A DNA stretch of 49,560 nucleotides from NCBI GenBank assembly GCA_016930695.1, contig JAFGGD010000029.1:1-49560 (forward strand), read 5' to 3'. The DNA comes from Candidatus Eisenbacteria bacterium. GTDB lineage: Bacteria; Orphanbacterota; Orphanbacteria; Orphanbacterales; Orphanbacteraceae. Made by a program: the position numbers and the translations under genes. The notes beneath the pieces are model-generated. The model did not search any database and was not told where the DNA came from. It saw only the letters and a program-made list of their open reading frames with translations. Positions 1-8,680 of this stretch are shown here, in pieces; positions within the stretch are counted from its first letter, which is position 1, and the number at the start of each line of letters is the position of its first letter.

Positions 1-71
1 CCGCCTCGGACGAGGCTTCTCCCGGAATCGTAGCCCTCGCTACGATGAGGAAGAAGCCGACGGAGAGGCGG
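1..71. other. Long multi-helix hairpin at the window edge
   Basis: Nested inverted repeats are visible. An inner perfect 8-bp stem ATCGTAGC (27-34) and GCTACGAT (39-46) has a CCTC loop. A middle stem GGCTTCT (14-20) pairs with AGAAGCC (52-58), and an outer stem CCGCCTC (1-7) pairs with GAGGCGG (65-71). No immediate T-tract follows on the plus strand (TTTTT occurs about 20 nt later), so it is not a textbook terminator. It could be a palindromic repeat, a terminator for a gene left of the window, or a structured RNA. It may extend past the window edge. Confidence 0.6.
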
Positions 72-122
72 ATCCGCGCCCGCCATCATTTTTCGCAGTA
101 GGATTTCGGGGAGGGCCGCGGG

Positions 123-929
123 TTAAGAGAGTTCCAGTTCCTCCAGATCGTCCTCGTCCAGCCCGAAGAAGTGGCCCAGCTCGTGGTAGACGGTGATCGC
201 GATCTCCCGGATCAGCTCTTCGCGATCCGCCGCCACCCTCTCGATGTTTCCCTGGAAGAGATGGATCGTGTCCGGCATGGACTGAGAGTCGGAGGTTCTC
301 TCCGGAAGGGGGATCCCGCTGTAGAGTCCCAGAATGGCCGGATCGAAGGGGGGCTCGTCCTCGAGAAGGATCTCTTCGGCGGGGACCCGTTCCACGAGGA
401 TCGCCACGTTCCTCGATTCGATCTCGCGGCGGAACTTGGCGGGGAGCTTGTGGATCGCCTCCTCCACAGCTTCTTGGAAATCCTCGTCGCCGATGCGGTA
501 GGGAAGGACGTACGCCTCCGGATCGATCCAGTTGGCGCGCTCCGCCATCCGATCCGCCTCGTCGAGCCGGCCGCCCCGCTCGGCGAGACGGCTCAGCACA
601 TCAATCGCCTCGACGCGTTCCTCGAACCGCAGTGCCTCCTTGGCGAAGCGCCGGGCGCTGAAGAAGTCGCAGAGGGAGAAACGGATGCGGGAGAGACCGG
701 CCAACAGATCGGGCGCGTCCGGGAGAAGCTCCACGGCCCGCGAGTAACGCTCGTTCGCGCCGCGCACGTCACCGAGGCTCCAGAGCGCGTCCCCCTGGAG
801 GGCGAGAAGGTCCGCCACGTCCGGGTAGGCGCGGAGAGCCTCATCGGAGAGGTCCAGAGCCCGCTCCGGGTCCCCCTCGTCCAACTCCCCCTCGATCGCC
901 TCGATCCAATCATCCACGCTTTTTTCCAT
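123..929 (-). CDS. TPR-repeat protein with C-terminal zincin-like metallopeptidase domain
   Basis: The 268-residue product has two parts. The N-terminal half (about 1-150) is a run of helical TPR-like repeats rich in Ala, Leu and Arg. The C-terminal part carries a short zincin signature, YHELGHFFGLDEDDL, with HELGH at residues 249-253 and an acidic tail supplying the probable third metal ligand. This matches the small metallopeptidase family PF06262 (formerly DUF1025), which normally exists as a stand-alone protein of about 120-150 residues. There is no signal peptide, so it is probably cytoplasmic. The start is supported by a purine-rich GGATCGGAG just upstream. The same-strand neighbour ends 76 bp upstream. 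The substrate is unknown; the TPR part may select a protein partner. Confidence 0.8.
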   Translation of the reverse strand: MEKSVDDWIEAIEGELDEGDPERALDLSDEALRAYPDVADLLALQGDALWSLGDVRGANERYSRAVELLPDAPDLLAGLSRIRFSLCDFFSARRFAKEALRFEERVEAIDVLSRLAERGGRLDEADRMAERANWIDPEAYVLPYRIGDEDFQEAVEEAIHKLPAKFRREIESRNVAILVERVPAEEILLEDEPPFDPAILGLYSGIPLPERTSDSQSMPDTIHLFQGNIERVAADREELIREIAITVYHELGHFFGLDEDDLEELELS

Positions 930-1005
930 GCTCCGATCCTAATTCGGCGGGAGGTCTAAAGACAAGCCCCTCATGAGTCCCACCGGAACGCCGGCGGAAC
1001 CCCCG

Positions 1006-2505
1006 TCAGGGACCATCCACGCCCCGCGCCCGATAAAGGTCTAAAAGAATCCCGTTCTCCTTCGGGAAATAGACGCTCGAAACTCTCTCCCCCCACGCGG
1101 CGAGAGGCGCGCGGTATGCCTCCGGGTCGCCGGCGTGGGAGATCACCAGCCAGCAACGGCGCGCCCCTCCCCCTTTCCGCAGCGCCCGATCGAGCGCCTC
1201 CCGATCCCCCGCCTCCGACTCTCGAATTCCCCCCACCGGAAGGACGCCCCGATAGGCGAAACGGAAGGGCTCTTCGACATAGGCCGGCGCGACGAGCACC
1301 AGATCCCCCTCCCTTTCTCCCTCGGCGACGGCCGCCGCCGCCGCCCGCCACTCCGTCTTCCCCGCCCGCGGGTTTCCGTAGTGCGCCCCCAAGGCGAAAA
1401 GGAGGAGCGCCGCCGCCACCGCCGGGAGCGCCCTGCCGGCGCGCCCGCGGATCCCCCTTCCCCCCTCGATCGCGAGCAGCGCGAGGAAGGGGAAGGAAAC
1501 CTGGAGGTAGCGTTCGCTGATCAGGTTCGAGAAAAGCGAAACCGCGATCGCCAGCGCGTAGGGAACCGCCGCAAGAAGGATCAGGAAGCGGAAGGGCCTT
1601 CCCCGCCGCGCCGTCCGGACCGCGCCGCGCAAGAGGAGCGCGCCGAAAACCCCGAGATAGAGAATCAGAACGGGGAGGTTCCGCGCCACGAAAGAACCCA
1701 TCGCCCTCTTCGCCTCCGGCGTGAGCGGCAGGAGACCGTATCCGGCCGCGAACCGGAAAAGAGAGTAGGGGATTTGGCTGAAGAGGAACCGCCGGAAACC
1801 CTGTCCTCCGCCGGTGCCGGCGCCGATCAGGTTGATCGCCCAGGGGAGGTAGGCGAGGACGATCGCCGCCTGAAGGGCGATCCAAAGGAGTAGCTCGGCG
1901 CGGCGGCGGCGCAGCTCGAAAAGCGCGAAGAGGTTCATCGCGACGAGCGCGAAACCGGCGTAGTAATGCGTGTAGAGGGCGAGCGTCGACGCGGCGGCGA
2001 AGAGGACCGCCGGCCCGGCGCCCCCTCTCTCCACGTAACGGAGAAGAGCGATCGCGGCGGCGAGAATCAGCGCGAGAAGGAGCGTATAACCGCGGGCTTC
2101 CTGCCCGTAATACACGAGGAACGGGGAAAGGGATGCGGCCGCGGCGGCGAGAAGCCCGGCCCGGCGGTCGAGAAGCTCCCGGCCGAGACGGTAGAAGAGG
2201 GGAACCGCGAGCGCGCCGATCACCGCCGAGAGGGCGCGGAGCGGCGCCGCCCCGTCGCCGAAAACGCGCCAGAGATGAAGGATCGCGTAGTAGAGCGGCG
2301 GCGTGTGCCGGTTCCCCACGGCGCCCGCCCAGATCGATTGCAGATCCGCCGAGGCGAGCCGCCAGGAGTAGGCTTCGTCGAGCCAGAACGACTCGGCGCC
2401 GATCCTCGCGAGGCGGAGGGCGAGGGCGGCCGCAAAAAGCAGGACGACCAGGGCGCCGTCCCCGCGCCGCTCCGCCGAATCCCCGATCCCCTTTGCTTCC
2501 TCCAT
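1006..2505 (-). CDS. GT39-type integral membrane glycosyltransferase
   Basis: The 499-residue product has many hydrophobic segments. Its first periplasmic loop has the family-typical acidic motif ESFWLDEAYSWRLA (near residues 38-51), followed by HTPPLYY. These are hallmarks of the dolichyl-phosphate-mannose-protein mannosyltransferase/ArnT-like superfamily (PF13231), which moves a sugar from a polyprenyl-phosphate donor to a lipid, glycan or protein on the outer face of the inner membrane. The start follows a strong AAGGAGGGG ribosome site. Two relatives lie at 8866-10275 and 39643-41292. Donor and acceptor cannot be told from sequence. Confidence 0.85.
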   Translation of the reverse strand: MEEAKGIGDSAERRGDGALVVLLFAAALALRLARIGAESFWLDEAYSWRLASADLQSIWAGAVGNRHTPPLYYAILHLWRVFGDGAAPLRALSAVIGALAVPLFYRLGRELLDRRAGLLAAAAASLSPFLVYYGQEARGYTLLLALILAAAIALLRYVERGGAGPAVLFAAASTLALYTHYYAGFALVAMNLFALFELRRRRAELLLWIALQAAIVLAYLPWAINLIGAGTGGGQGFRRFLFSQIPYSLFRFAAGYGLLPLTPEAKRAMGSFVARNLPVLILYLGVFGALLLRGAVRTARRGRPFRFLILLAAVPYALAIAVSLFSNLISERYLQVSFPFLALLAIEGGRGIRGRAGRALPAVAAALLLFALGAHYGNPRAGKTEWRAAAAAVAEGEREGDLVLVAPAYVEEPFRFAYRGVLPVGGIRESEAGDREALDRALRKGGGARRCWLVISHAGDPEAYRAPLAAWGERVSSVYFPKENGILLDLYRARGVDGP

Positions 2506-2649
2506 GCTGATCCCCTCCTTCGCGATCCGCCGACCCCAGCATAGAGCGGCGCCGTCGCCCCGGCCAAGGGGAAACGCCCCCTTTCGCCGGAATCATGGAG
2601 TCGGAGCGCGAGGGGAAACGCCCGTGCGGCGCTTCCGGGATCGACGCGG

Positions 2650-2678
2650 TTGCTCCCTCTCCGGACATCTGCTAGCCT
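2650..2678 (+). promoter_or_regulatory. Putative sigma70-type promoter for the cyclophilin genes
   Basis: TTGCTC (2650-2655), a 17-nt spacer and TAGCCT (2673-2678) preceded by TGC, which looks like an extended -10. It lies about 118 nt upstream of the secreted cyclophilin start. Confidence 0.45.
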
Positions 2679-2795
2679 GGACTCGGCCCGCGGATCCCCG
2701 CGGCGCGAAACGGTGTGTAATCCGACGCGAACCATGAGACCGAGCAGTCGAGCCGGAAGAACCCGGACCGTGATCCGGGGGGAGGGACGAACCGG

Positions 2796-3461
2796 ATGAA
2801 ACGAACCTTTACCCGCGCCTCTGCTCTCGGGGTCGTTCTCCTGCTCGCCGTCGCGGCCGGGCAGGCGGCCGCGCAGGACGCGGAGACCCGCGAGACGGCG
2901 ATCGAGGCGTCCGTGGCGCCGAACCCGATGGTGCTCATGAAGACCACCCTGGGGGATATCACCGTCGAGTTGTACGCCGACAAGGCGCCGGTGACGGTGG
3001 AGAACTTCCTGCGCTACACGGACGAGAAGTTTTACGATGGAACCATCTTCCACCGCGTCATCGAGACTTTCGTGATCCAAGGAGGCGGTTGGACCAAGGA
3101 AATGGTCCGCAAGGAAACGCACGAACCGATCGTGAACGAGGCGAACAACGCGATCGGCAACACGCGCGGCACCATCGCCATGGCCCGCATGCAGGATCCG
3201 AACAGCGCGACCAGCCAGTTTTTCATCAACGTGAACGACAACGCGCGACTCGACTACTTCGACGAGGCGACCCCCGGCTACTGCGTCTTCGGCCGGGTCG
3301 TGGAGGGGATGGACGTGGTGGACAAGATCCGCAAGGTCCGCACCGGCCCGATGAATCCCCTCCCCCGGGACGTCCCGATCGAACCCGTGGAGATCCTCTC
3401 CATCGCCCGGATCGGCGGCGAAGAGACCGCCCCGACGGCGGAAGCCGAGGAGACGGACTAA
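2796..3461 (+). CDS. Secreted cyclophilin-type peptidyl-prolyl cis-trans isomerase
   Basis: The 221-residue product has an N-terminal signal peptide (Lys/Arg then a hydrophobic core ending AGQAAAQ, about residues 1-26), so it should act in the periplasm. The cyclophilin domain spans about 45-210, with the catalytic FHRVI (about 85-89), the FVIQGGG strand, RGTIAMAR and SQFFINV, all core active-site elements. It assists folding of exported proteins by isomerising X-Pro bonds. A closely similar cytoplasmic paralogue starts 45 bp downstream, and the two are probably co-transcribed and arose by tandem duplication. A short acidic tail follows the domain. Confidence 0.93.
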   Translation: MKRTFTRASALGVVLLLAVAAGQAAAQDAETRETAIEASVAPNPMVLMKTTLGDITVELYADKAPVTVENFLRYTDEKFYDGTIFHRVIETFVIQGGGWTKEMVRKETHEPIVNEANNAIGNTRGTIAMARMQDPNSATSQFFINVNDNARLDYFDEATPGYCVFGRVVEGMDVVDKIRKVRTGPMNPLPRDVPIEPVEILSIARIGGEETAPTAEAEETD

Positions 3462-3506
3462 AGCCGGCCCGAATCGGGAAAGGCGGGAGCGTCCGCCGGA
3501 GGATCT

Positions 3507-4034
3507 ATGGAGCAGCAGAAGATCGACAATCCCCGCGTCCGGTTGACGACCAGCCTGGGCGAGTTCGTCCTCGATCTGAACCGGGAAAAGGCGCCGGTGA
3601 CGGTGGAGAATTTCCTTCGATACGTGGACGACCGTTTTTACGACGGGACGATCTTTCACCGCGTGATCGACGGGTTCATGATCCAGGGAGGCGGCTACGA
3701 CGAAAAGCTGGGCAGGAAAGAGACGCGGCCGCCCATTCAAAACGAGGCGCACAACGGCCTTCGAAACGTCCGCGGCACCATCGCCATGGCCCGCCTCCCC
3801 GAACCGGACACCGCCACAAGCCAGTTCTTCATCAACGTGGGGGACAACAGCGAATCGCTGGACTACCGGGACGACATCGAGCGCCCCGGCTATTGCGTCT
3901 TCGGCGAGGTGACGGACGGGATGGACACGGTGGATAGGATCAAGCAGGTGGAAACCGGCATGAACGCCATCGGCGAGGACGCGCCGATCGAGAAGGTGAC
4001 GATTCTCTCGGCCAGGCGCGAAGAGCCCGCCTAG
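3507..4034 (+). CDS. Cytoplasmic cyclophilin-type peptidyl-prolyl cis-trans isomerase
   Basis: The 175-residue product is almost entirely a cyclophilin domain: FHRVIDGFMIQGGG (residues 50-63), RGTIAMAR and SQFFINVGDN. No signal peptide is present, so unlike the adjacent paralogue it should stay in the cytoplasm. The two proteins share long identical blocks (for example APVTVENFLRY), showing a local duplication with different targeting. The start is supported by GGAGGATCT just upstream. A strong hairpin terminator follows 10 bp after the stop. Confidence 0.93.
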   Translation: MEQQKIDNPRVRLTTSLGEFVLDLNREKAPVTVENFLRYVDDRFYDGTIFHRVIDGFMIQGGGYDEKLGRKETRPPIQNEAHNGLRNVRGTIAMARLPEPDTATSQFFINVGDNSESLDYRDDIERPGYCVFGEVTDGMDTVDRIKQVETGMNAIGEDAPIEKVTILSARREEPA

Positions 4035-4044
4035 ACCGCAAGGA

Positions 4045-4093
4045 AAGGCCCCGTTTCCACCCCGCGCGCCGGGCGGGGCAGGAACGGGGCCTT
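4045..4093. terminator. Bidirectional intrinsic terminator between convergent genes
   Basis: AAGGCCCCGTT (4045-4055) pairs with AACGGGGCCTT (4083-4093), with additional CC/GG and inner CCCCGC/GCGGGG pairing. It lies between the stop of the cyclophilin gene and the stop of the convergent YceI gene and can serve both strands. Confidence 0.8.
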
Positions 4094-4119
4094 GTTCCGT
4101 TCCGGACGCCGCGATTCGA

Positions 4120-4707
4120 TCAGCTTTTCCGGATCATCTCCAGTGCAATCTCGATCTCCACCTCGTTGCCGATCAGCGGCGGACGGTACTGAAGGTTCTC
4201 CCAACCGACGCCCCAATCCTCCCGATTGATCTTCAGAGTCGCCTCGAAACCGACGCGGGTCCCCCCCCAGGGATCCTCCACCGGACCGATCACCTCGAAG
4301 GGAAAGGCGATCTCCCGCTTCACGCCGTGCATGTCCAGCACGCCCCGCAACACCCAATTCTCCCCCTCTCTCTCCACAGCCGTGCTCTCGAAACGGATCT
4401 CCGGATTCTTCTCGGCGTCGAAGAAATCGGCCGTCCTCAGGTGCGCGTCCCGTTTCTCGTTCCCCGTGTCGACGCTCGCCGTTTGGATGACGAAGGACGC
4501 GCCGCTCCTATCTATCGCGTCCTCGTCATAGTCCACGAATCCCTGATACTGCGTGAACCGTCCATTCACCTTCGAAAGACCGAGGTGTCGGATCTTGAAC
4601 TCGATCGACGAGTGGGGGATATCCGGCTCGTATCGGTCCGCCGCCGCCGCCGCGGGCAAAACCGCCAGGAGAAAGGCCGCGACGATCGCTGTCCACTCCC
4701 TACGCAT
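4120..4707 (-). CDS. YceI family periplasmic lipid-binding protein
   Basis: The 195-residue product has a signal peptide (about residues 1-23, cleavage near AAAA-DRY) and a single YceI-like lipocalin domain. Family markers include HSSIEFKIRHLGLSKVNGRF near the start, the DTGNEKRDAHLRTADFFDAE block and GVKREIAFPFE. YceI proteins form a beta barrel that binds polyisoprenoids such as ubiquinone or menaquinone precursors; the physiological role is usually unclear. The start has an ideal AAGGAGG site. The gene stands alone, convergent with the cyclophilins and divergent from glutamate dehydrogenase. The 347 bp between its start and 5055 hold the GDH promoter and no further gene that I can see. Confidence 0.92.
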   Translation of the reverse strand: MRREWTAIVAAFLLAVLPAAAAADRYEPDIPHSSIEFKIRHLGLSKVNGRFTQYQGFVDYDEDAIDRSGASFVIQTASVDTGNEKRDAHLRTADFFDAEKNPEIRFESTAVEREGENWVLRGVLDMHGVKREIAFPFEVIGPVEDPWGGTRVGFEATLKINREDWGVGWENLQYRPPLIGNEVEIEIALEMIRKS

Positions 4708-4951
4708 CGTTCCCTCCTTGGCTCGACCGGCCCGTCCGGGGGACGCCGGGCTCCGGGCGCCGCAAAAAGAGGCGATCCGGATCGCCCGAACCGGGGTGGG
4801 GTTCGGCCATGAATCATTCTCTCCCTTAACGTAGGCGGAAGAACGCCGCGTGACAAATCTTTTGCGAGTGATCGGCGGCCAACGCCAACGCTCAGAACGG
4901 TTTATGGCTCCTCCTGCGCGCCCTCCCCCACGCCCCTTCCGGGGCCTTTCG

Positions 4952-4981
4952 TTGACAGGCGCCGAAGGGGCCGCCTAGAAT
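4952..4981 (+). promoter_or_regulatory. Near-consensus sigma70 promoter for glutamate dehydrogenase
   Basis: TTGACA (4952-4957), an 18-nt spacer and TAGAAT (4976-4981). An imperfect inverted repeat (GGCCTTTCG and CGAAGGGGCC) brackets the -35 and could be an operator. The position of the -10 rules out an upstream ATG at 4980 as the translation start. Confidence 0.7.
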
Positions 4982-5054
4982 GGAAAACGATCCGCCCGCC
5001 CTGGCGGAAATCCGTCCGGTTCCACCGCAACGCAAAGAGGGGAGGCGCCGCCGC

Positions 5055-6305
5055 ATGTCCGCCGAACTGAACCCCTTCCGGATCGCGCAGCGACAGCTGG
5101 ATGAAGCGGCCGACCGCCTGGGTCTCGACGACGCGACCCGTGAGCTGCTCCGTTGGCCGCTCCGCGAGATCACGGTCACCCTGCCGATCCGTATGGACGA
5201 CGGCACCACGCGGGTTTTCCGGGGCTATCGCGTGCAGTACAACAACTCCAGAGGCCCGACCAAGGGGGGATTTCGCTGGCACCCGGACGAGACGATCGAC
5301 ACGATCCGCGCCCTGGCGGCGTGGATGACCTGGAAGACCGCGGTGGTGGACATTCCCCTCGGCGGCGGCAAAGGGGGCGTGACCTGCAACCCCAAGGAGC
5401 TGTCCGAAGGGGAGAAGGAGCGGCTCGCCCGCGCCTACATGCGGAAGATCGGGCGGGTCCTCGGGGCGACGCGGGACGTGCCCGGCCCGGACGTCTACAC
5501 CACGCCGCAGATCATGGCGTGGATGATGGACGAGTATGAACTCATCCTGGGCGAGTCCCATCCCGGCGCGATCACCGGCAAACCGATCTCCCTGGGCGGC
5601 AGCCGAGGGCACGCCGACGCGACGGCCCGTGGGGGCGTCGTCTGCGTTCGTGAAGCGGCCCGCGCTCTCGAAATCGACACGAAGGGAGCCGCCTGCGCGA
5701 TCCAGGGGTTCGGGAACTCCGGCCGGCACGCCGCCCTCCTCGGCGAGGAACTCCTCGGCCTGCGGGTGGTGGCCGTGACCGACTCCCGGGGAGGCGTCTA
5801 CAACCCCGACGGCTTGGACGCCAAAACCCTGGCGGATCACAAACTCGGCACCGGACGCGTCGAGGGCTTCCCGGCCTCCCGGCCCATCAGCAACCGCGAG
5901 ATCCTCGAGCTGGACGTGCCGATCCTCTTCCCCAGCGCCCTGGAGAACGTGATCACCGGCTCGAACGCGCCGAAGATGAAAGCCCGGATCGTGTGCGAGC
6001 TGGCGAACGGACCGACCACGCCGGAGGCGGACCGGATTCTTCACGATAACGGCGTGTTCGTAATCCCCGACTTTCTCGCCAACGCCGGCGGCGTGACCGT
6101 CTCCTATTTCGAGCAGGTACAGAACGCCTACAATTATTACTGGGACATCGAGACGGTGCGAGAGCGCCTGGACCGGAAGATGACCGAGGCCTTCCGCGAA
6201 GTCCACGAGATGAGCGAGAGGGAAGGAGTCCACATGCGCCTCGCCGCCTATATGGTGGCGGTGGCGCGCGTGGCCGAGGCCTGCCAACTCCGCGGTTGGG
6301 TATAG
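5055..6305 (+). CDS. gdhA: Glu/Leu/Phe/Val dehydrogenase, probable glutamate dehydrogenase
   Basis: The 416-residue product matches the usual length of the hexameric GdhA family. Motifs in order: [18 protein letters not shown] with Lys94, PLGGGKGG with the catalytic Lys106, a GPDVYTT catalytic-Asp motif, and a Rossmann GFGNSG loop (218-223). The second dinucleotide strand ends VAVTDS, where the acidic residue suggests NAD preference. It interconverts glutamate with 2-oxoglutarate and ammonia. I chose ATG 5055 because GGGGAGG sits just upstream and an earlier in-frame ATG at 4980 overlaps the promoter -10. The next gene starts 12 bp downstream, so the pair is an operon. A related amino-acid dehydrogenase specificity cannot be excluded. 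Confidence 0.92.
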   Translation: MSAELNPFRIAQRQLDEAADRLGLDDATRELLRWPLREITVTLPIRMDDGTTRVFRGYRVQYNNSRGPTKGGFRWHPDETIDTIRALAAWMTWKTAVVDIPLGGGKGGVTCNPKELSEGEKERLARAYMRKIGRVLGATRDVPGPDVYTTPQIMAWMMDEYELILGESHPGAITGKPISLGGSRGHADATARGGVVCVREAARALEIDTKGAACAIQGFGNSGRHAALLGEELLGLRVVAVTDSRGGVYNPDGLDAKTLADHKLGTGRVEGFPASRPISNREILELDVPILFPSALENVITGSNAPKMKARIVCELANGPTTPEADRILHDNGVFVIPDFLANAGGVTVSYFEQVQNAYNYYWDIETVRERLDRKMTEAFREVHEMSEREGVHMRLAAYMVAVARVAEACQLRGWV

Positions 6306-6317
6306 GAACAACGCGCC

Positions 6318-8666
6318 ATGAATGACGGCATCCCGCCCGTCCCCGCGGCGGACAACCCGACCGCCGAGCGCCTGCGCCGCCACCTGAAGAGCAACGCCAT
6401 CTACGCGCAGAGCATCTTCCGCAACCTGATGATCCTCCTCCACACCCGCGGCATCGTCTCCGTGGACCGGCTCTACGCGCAGGCACGGGAGGTGCTCCAC
6501 CGGGACGCCGCGGAAATCGCCCCGGACGACGAGGACCCGAACCGTCCCATCGCCCCCCGCTGGGACGAGGGAGAGCGGGACGCGGTGATGCACCTGACCG
6601 TGCGTTACACCGCCGCCCACCTCACGCCGGACGAGGTGGACGAGGTGGTGACCCGCTCCCGCCGGGCCGAGAGAGCCCGCACCATGGAAGAGATCGCCAA
6701 CATCCACGACGTCTCCTTCGAGCTGCTCTCCCGCAAAATCGCCGAGTACTGCGCCGACGGAAAAAAGCCCACCCCGGAGGAGAACGAGCGGAACATGGGG
6801 GTGCGGGTGGCGCTGATCCGCCGCCTCCTTTCGGACCAGCTCGAATTCATCGGCATCGCCAAACGCCACCTCTCCATTCCGGACATTCTCCCCATCGTGC
6901 GGAACACCATCGGCACCCACGGGGGTATCGGCAAGGTGGGAGGCAAGGCGTCGGGGATGTTCCTCACCCACAGGATCGCCGCGGATCACTTCGCCGCCAA
7001 GGGGGAATCGCCGGCGATTCCCCTCGGCACGCCGGAGTCCTACTACGTGCGCTCCGACCACTATCAGGAGTTCATCAAGCGGAACAACCTGATGGGATAT
7101 TACGACATAAAGTATCGCGGCATGCGGGAGATCCGCGAATCTTTCCCGTTGATTCGTGCGGTCTTTAAGAACAGCGAGTTCTCACCCTACATCATCGCCA
7201 AGCTCCGGGAGATGCTCGAAGGGATCGGCGAGCATCCGCTCATCGTGCGTTCCTCGAGTCTCCTGGAGGACAATTTCCACAGCGCCTTTTCCGGGAAATA
7301 CCAATCCATCTTCCTCGGCAACCAGGGCTCCCTGGAGGACCGCCTGAACCAGCTGCTCGGCGCCATCGCCGAGGTGTACGCCTCCACGCTGCACCCGGAT
7401 CCGATCCTCTACCGGCGGCGGCGCAATCTCATCGATTACGACGAGCAGATGGCGGTGCTGATCCAGAAGGTGATCGGCTTCCGTTACAAGCACTACTTCC
7501 TCCCCGCTTGGGCGGGGGTCGCCTTCTCCCGCAATGAATGGCGCTGGACGCCGCGGATCCGCCGCGAGGACGGCATGATGCGGCTCGCCCTCGGCCTCGG
7601 CTCGCGCGTGGTGGACCGGGTGGGAGACGACTACCCGCGCATGGTCGCCCTCGGCGAGCCCCTTTTGCGCCCGGAGGTCACCGCCGACGCGATCCGCAAC
7701 TACTCGCAGCGCTTCGTGGACGTGGTGGACCTGGAGAAGAATCGTTTCGAGAGAGTGTTGATCCGGGACCTGGACTTGGACGATTCCTTCCCGGATCTCC
7801 ACCGGATCGTCTCCATTTACGACCAGGGCATGCTGAAGAAACCGATGACCCGCCGGGTGGTCGCGCCGGCGTCGAGCCTGGTCGTCACCTTCGACAAGCT
7901 CCTCTCCGGACCGTTCCCGGCGCTGATGCGGGAGATCCTGGGCGCGGTGGAGAAGGCTTACGGCGTGCCGATGGACGTGGAGTTCGCCAGTGACGGGGAA
8001 AAACTCTACATCCTGCAAGGCCGCCCCCAGGGACAATTGATTCAGGCGGGAAGAATCCGGATTCCCGAGAACGTGCCGCCGGAGCGGACCGTCTTCACCG
8101 CTTCCCAATCCGTCCCGACCGGCCGCGTCCGAAACGTGGAGTACGTGGTCTACATCGACCCCATCGACTACGCGCGTCTCCCCTCCCACGAGAGGAAGAC
8201 CGGCGCGGGCCGGGTGGTGGGGCTGCTCAACGAGCGGCTCGAAAACTCCCGCTTCATCCTGATGGGACCGGGCCGTTGGGGATCGAACAACATCGATCTG
8301 GGCGTGCGGGTGCGCTACGCCGATATTCACGGAACCCGCGCCCTCATCGAGGTCGCCCGCGCGCGGGACGGGTACACGCCGGAGGTGAGCTTCGGCACCC
8401 ACTTTTTCCAGGATCTGATCGAGACCAATATCTTCTACCTCCCCCTCTATCCGGACGAGAAGGACAACATCTTCAACGAGGATTTTCTGCGCCGCTCTCC
8501 CAACGCGCTCGCCCGCGTCCTCCCCGAGGCGGCGGACTACGAAGAGACGATCCGGCTCATCCACGTCCCCGAGGCGGGGGGCGGGCTCCTCCTTCACATG
8601 GACATGGACGGCGAGAGCGAGCGGGCCATCGCCTGGCTCGGCGAGGAGGCCTCCGAGGAAGAGTAG
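6318..8666 (+). CDS. PEP/pyruvate-binding (PPDK N-domain) protein of unknown role
   Basis: The 782-residue product contains an ATP-grasp-like PEP synthase/pyruvate phosphate dikinase N-terminal domain (PF01326) in its middle: VGGKASGMFL at about 214-223, VRSSSLLEDNFHSAFSGKYQ near 310-330, and LQGRPQGQ. I do not see the phospho-histidine swivel motif or the TIM-barrel C-terminus of true PEP synthase or PPDK. Instead there is a distinct C-terminal region with GPGRWGSNNIDLGVRV. The N-terminal 200 residues are helical and unrecognised. It sits 12 bp after glutamate dehydrogenase, implying a link to carbon/nitrogen balance. It may be a nucleotide-dependent phosphotransferase or regulator; the reaction is unknown. 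Confidence 0.75.
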   Translation: MNDGIPPVPAADNPTAERLRRHLKSNAIYAQSIFRNLMILLHTRGIVSVDRLYAQAREVLHRDAAEIAPDDEDPNRPIAPRWDEGERDAVMHLTVRYTAAHLTPDEVDEVVTRSRRAERARTMEEIANIHDVSFELLSRKIAEYCADGKKPTPEENERNMGVRVALIRRLLSDQLEFIGIAKRHLSIPDILPIVRNTIGTHGGIGKVGGKASGMFLTHRIAADHFAAKGESPAIPLGTPESYYVRSDHYQEFIKRNNLMGYYDIKYRGMREIRESFPLIRAVFKNSEFSPYIIAKLREMLEGIGEHPLIVRSSSLLEDNFHSAFSGKYQSIFLGNQGSLEDRLNQLLGAIAEVYASTLHPDPILYRRRRNLIDYDEQMAVLIQKVIGFRYKHYFLPAWAGVAFSRNEWRWTPRIRREDGMMRLALGLGSRVVDRVGDDYPRMVALGEPLLRPEVTADAIRNYSQRFVDVVDLEKNRFERVLIRDLDLDDSFPDLHRIVSIYDQGMLKKPMTRRVVAPASSLVVTFDKLLSGPFPALMREILGAVEKAYGVPMDVEFASDGEKLYILQGRPQGQLIQAGRIRIPENVPPERTVFTASQSVPTGRVRNVEYVVYIDPIDYARLPSHERKTGAGRVVGLLNERLENSRFILMGPGRWGSNNIDLGVRVRYADIHGTRALIEVARARDGYTPEVSFGTHFFQDLIETNIFYLPLYPDEKDNIFNEDFLRRSPNALARVLPEAADYEETIRLIHVPEAGGGLLLHMDMDGESERAIAWLGEEASEEE

Positions 8667-8680
8667 GGGCGGACTTCTCC

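Noticed and set aside
4980-5054. Upstream ATG at 4980 as the GDH start
   Set aside because: It overlaps the promoter -10 TAGAAT, so it would not be transcribed; ATG 5055 has a good ribosome site and matches family length.
4902-7061. A 719-residue antisense reading frame across the GDH and PPDK-N genes
   Set aside because: It is a shadow of two well-supported plus-strand genes in GC-rich DNA, has low-complexity Val/Gly/His/Arg composition and matches no family.
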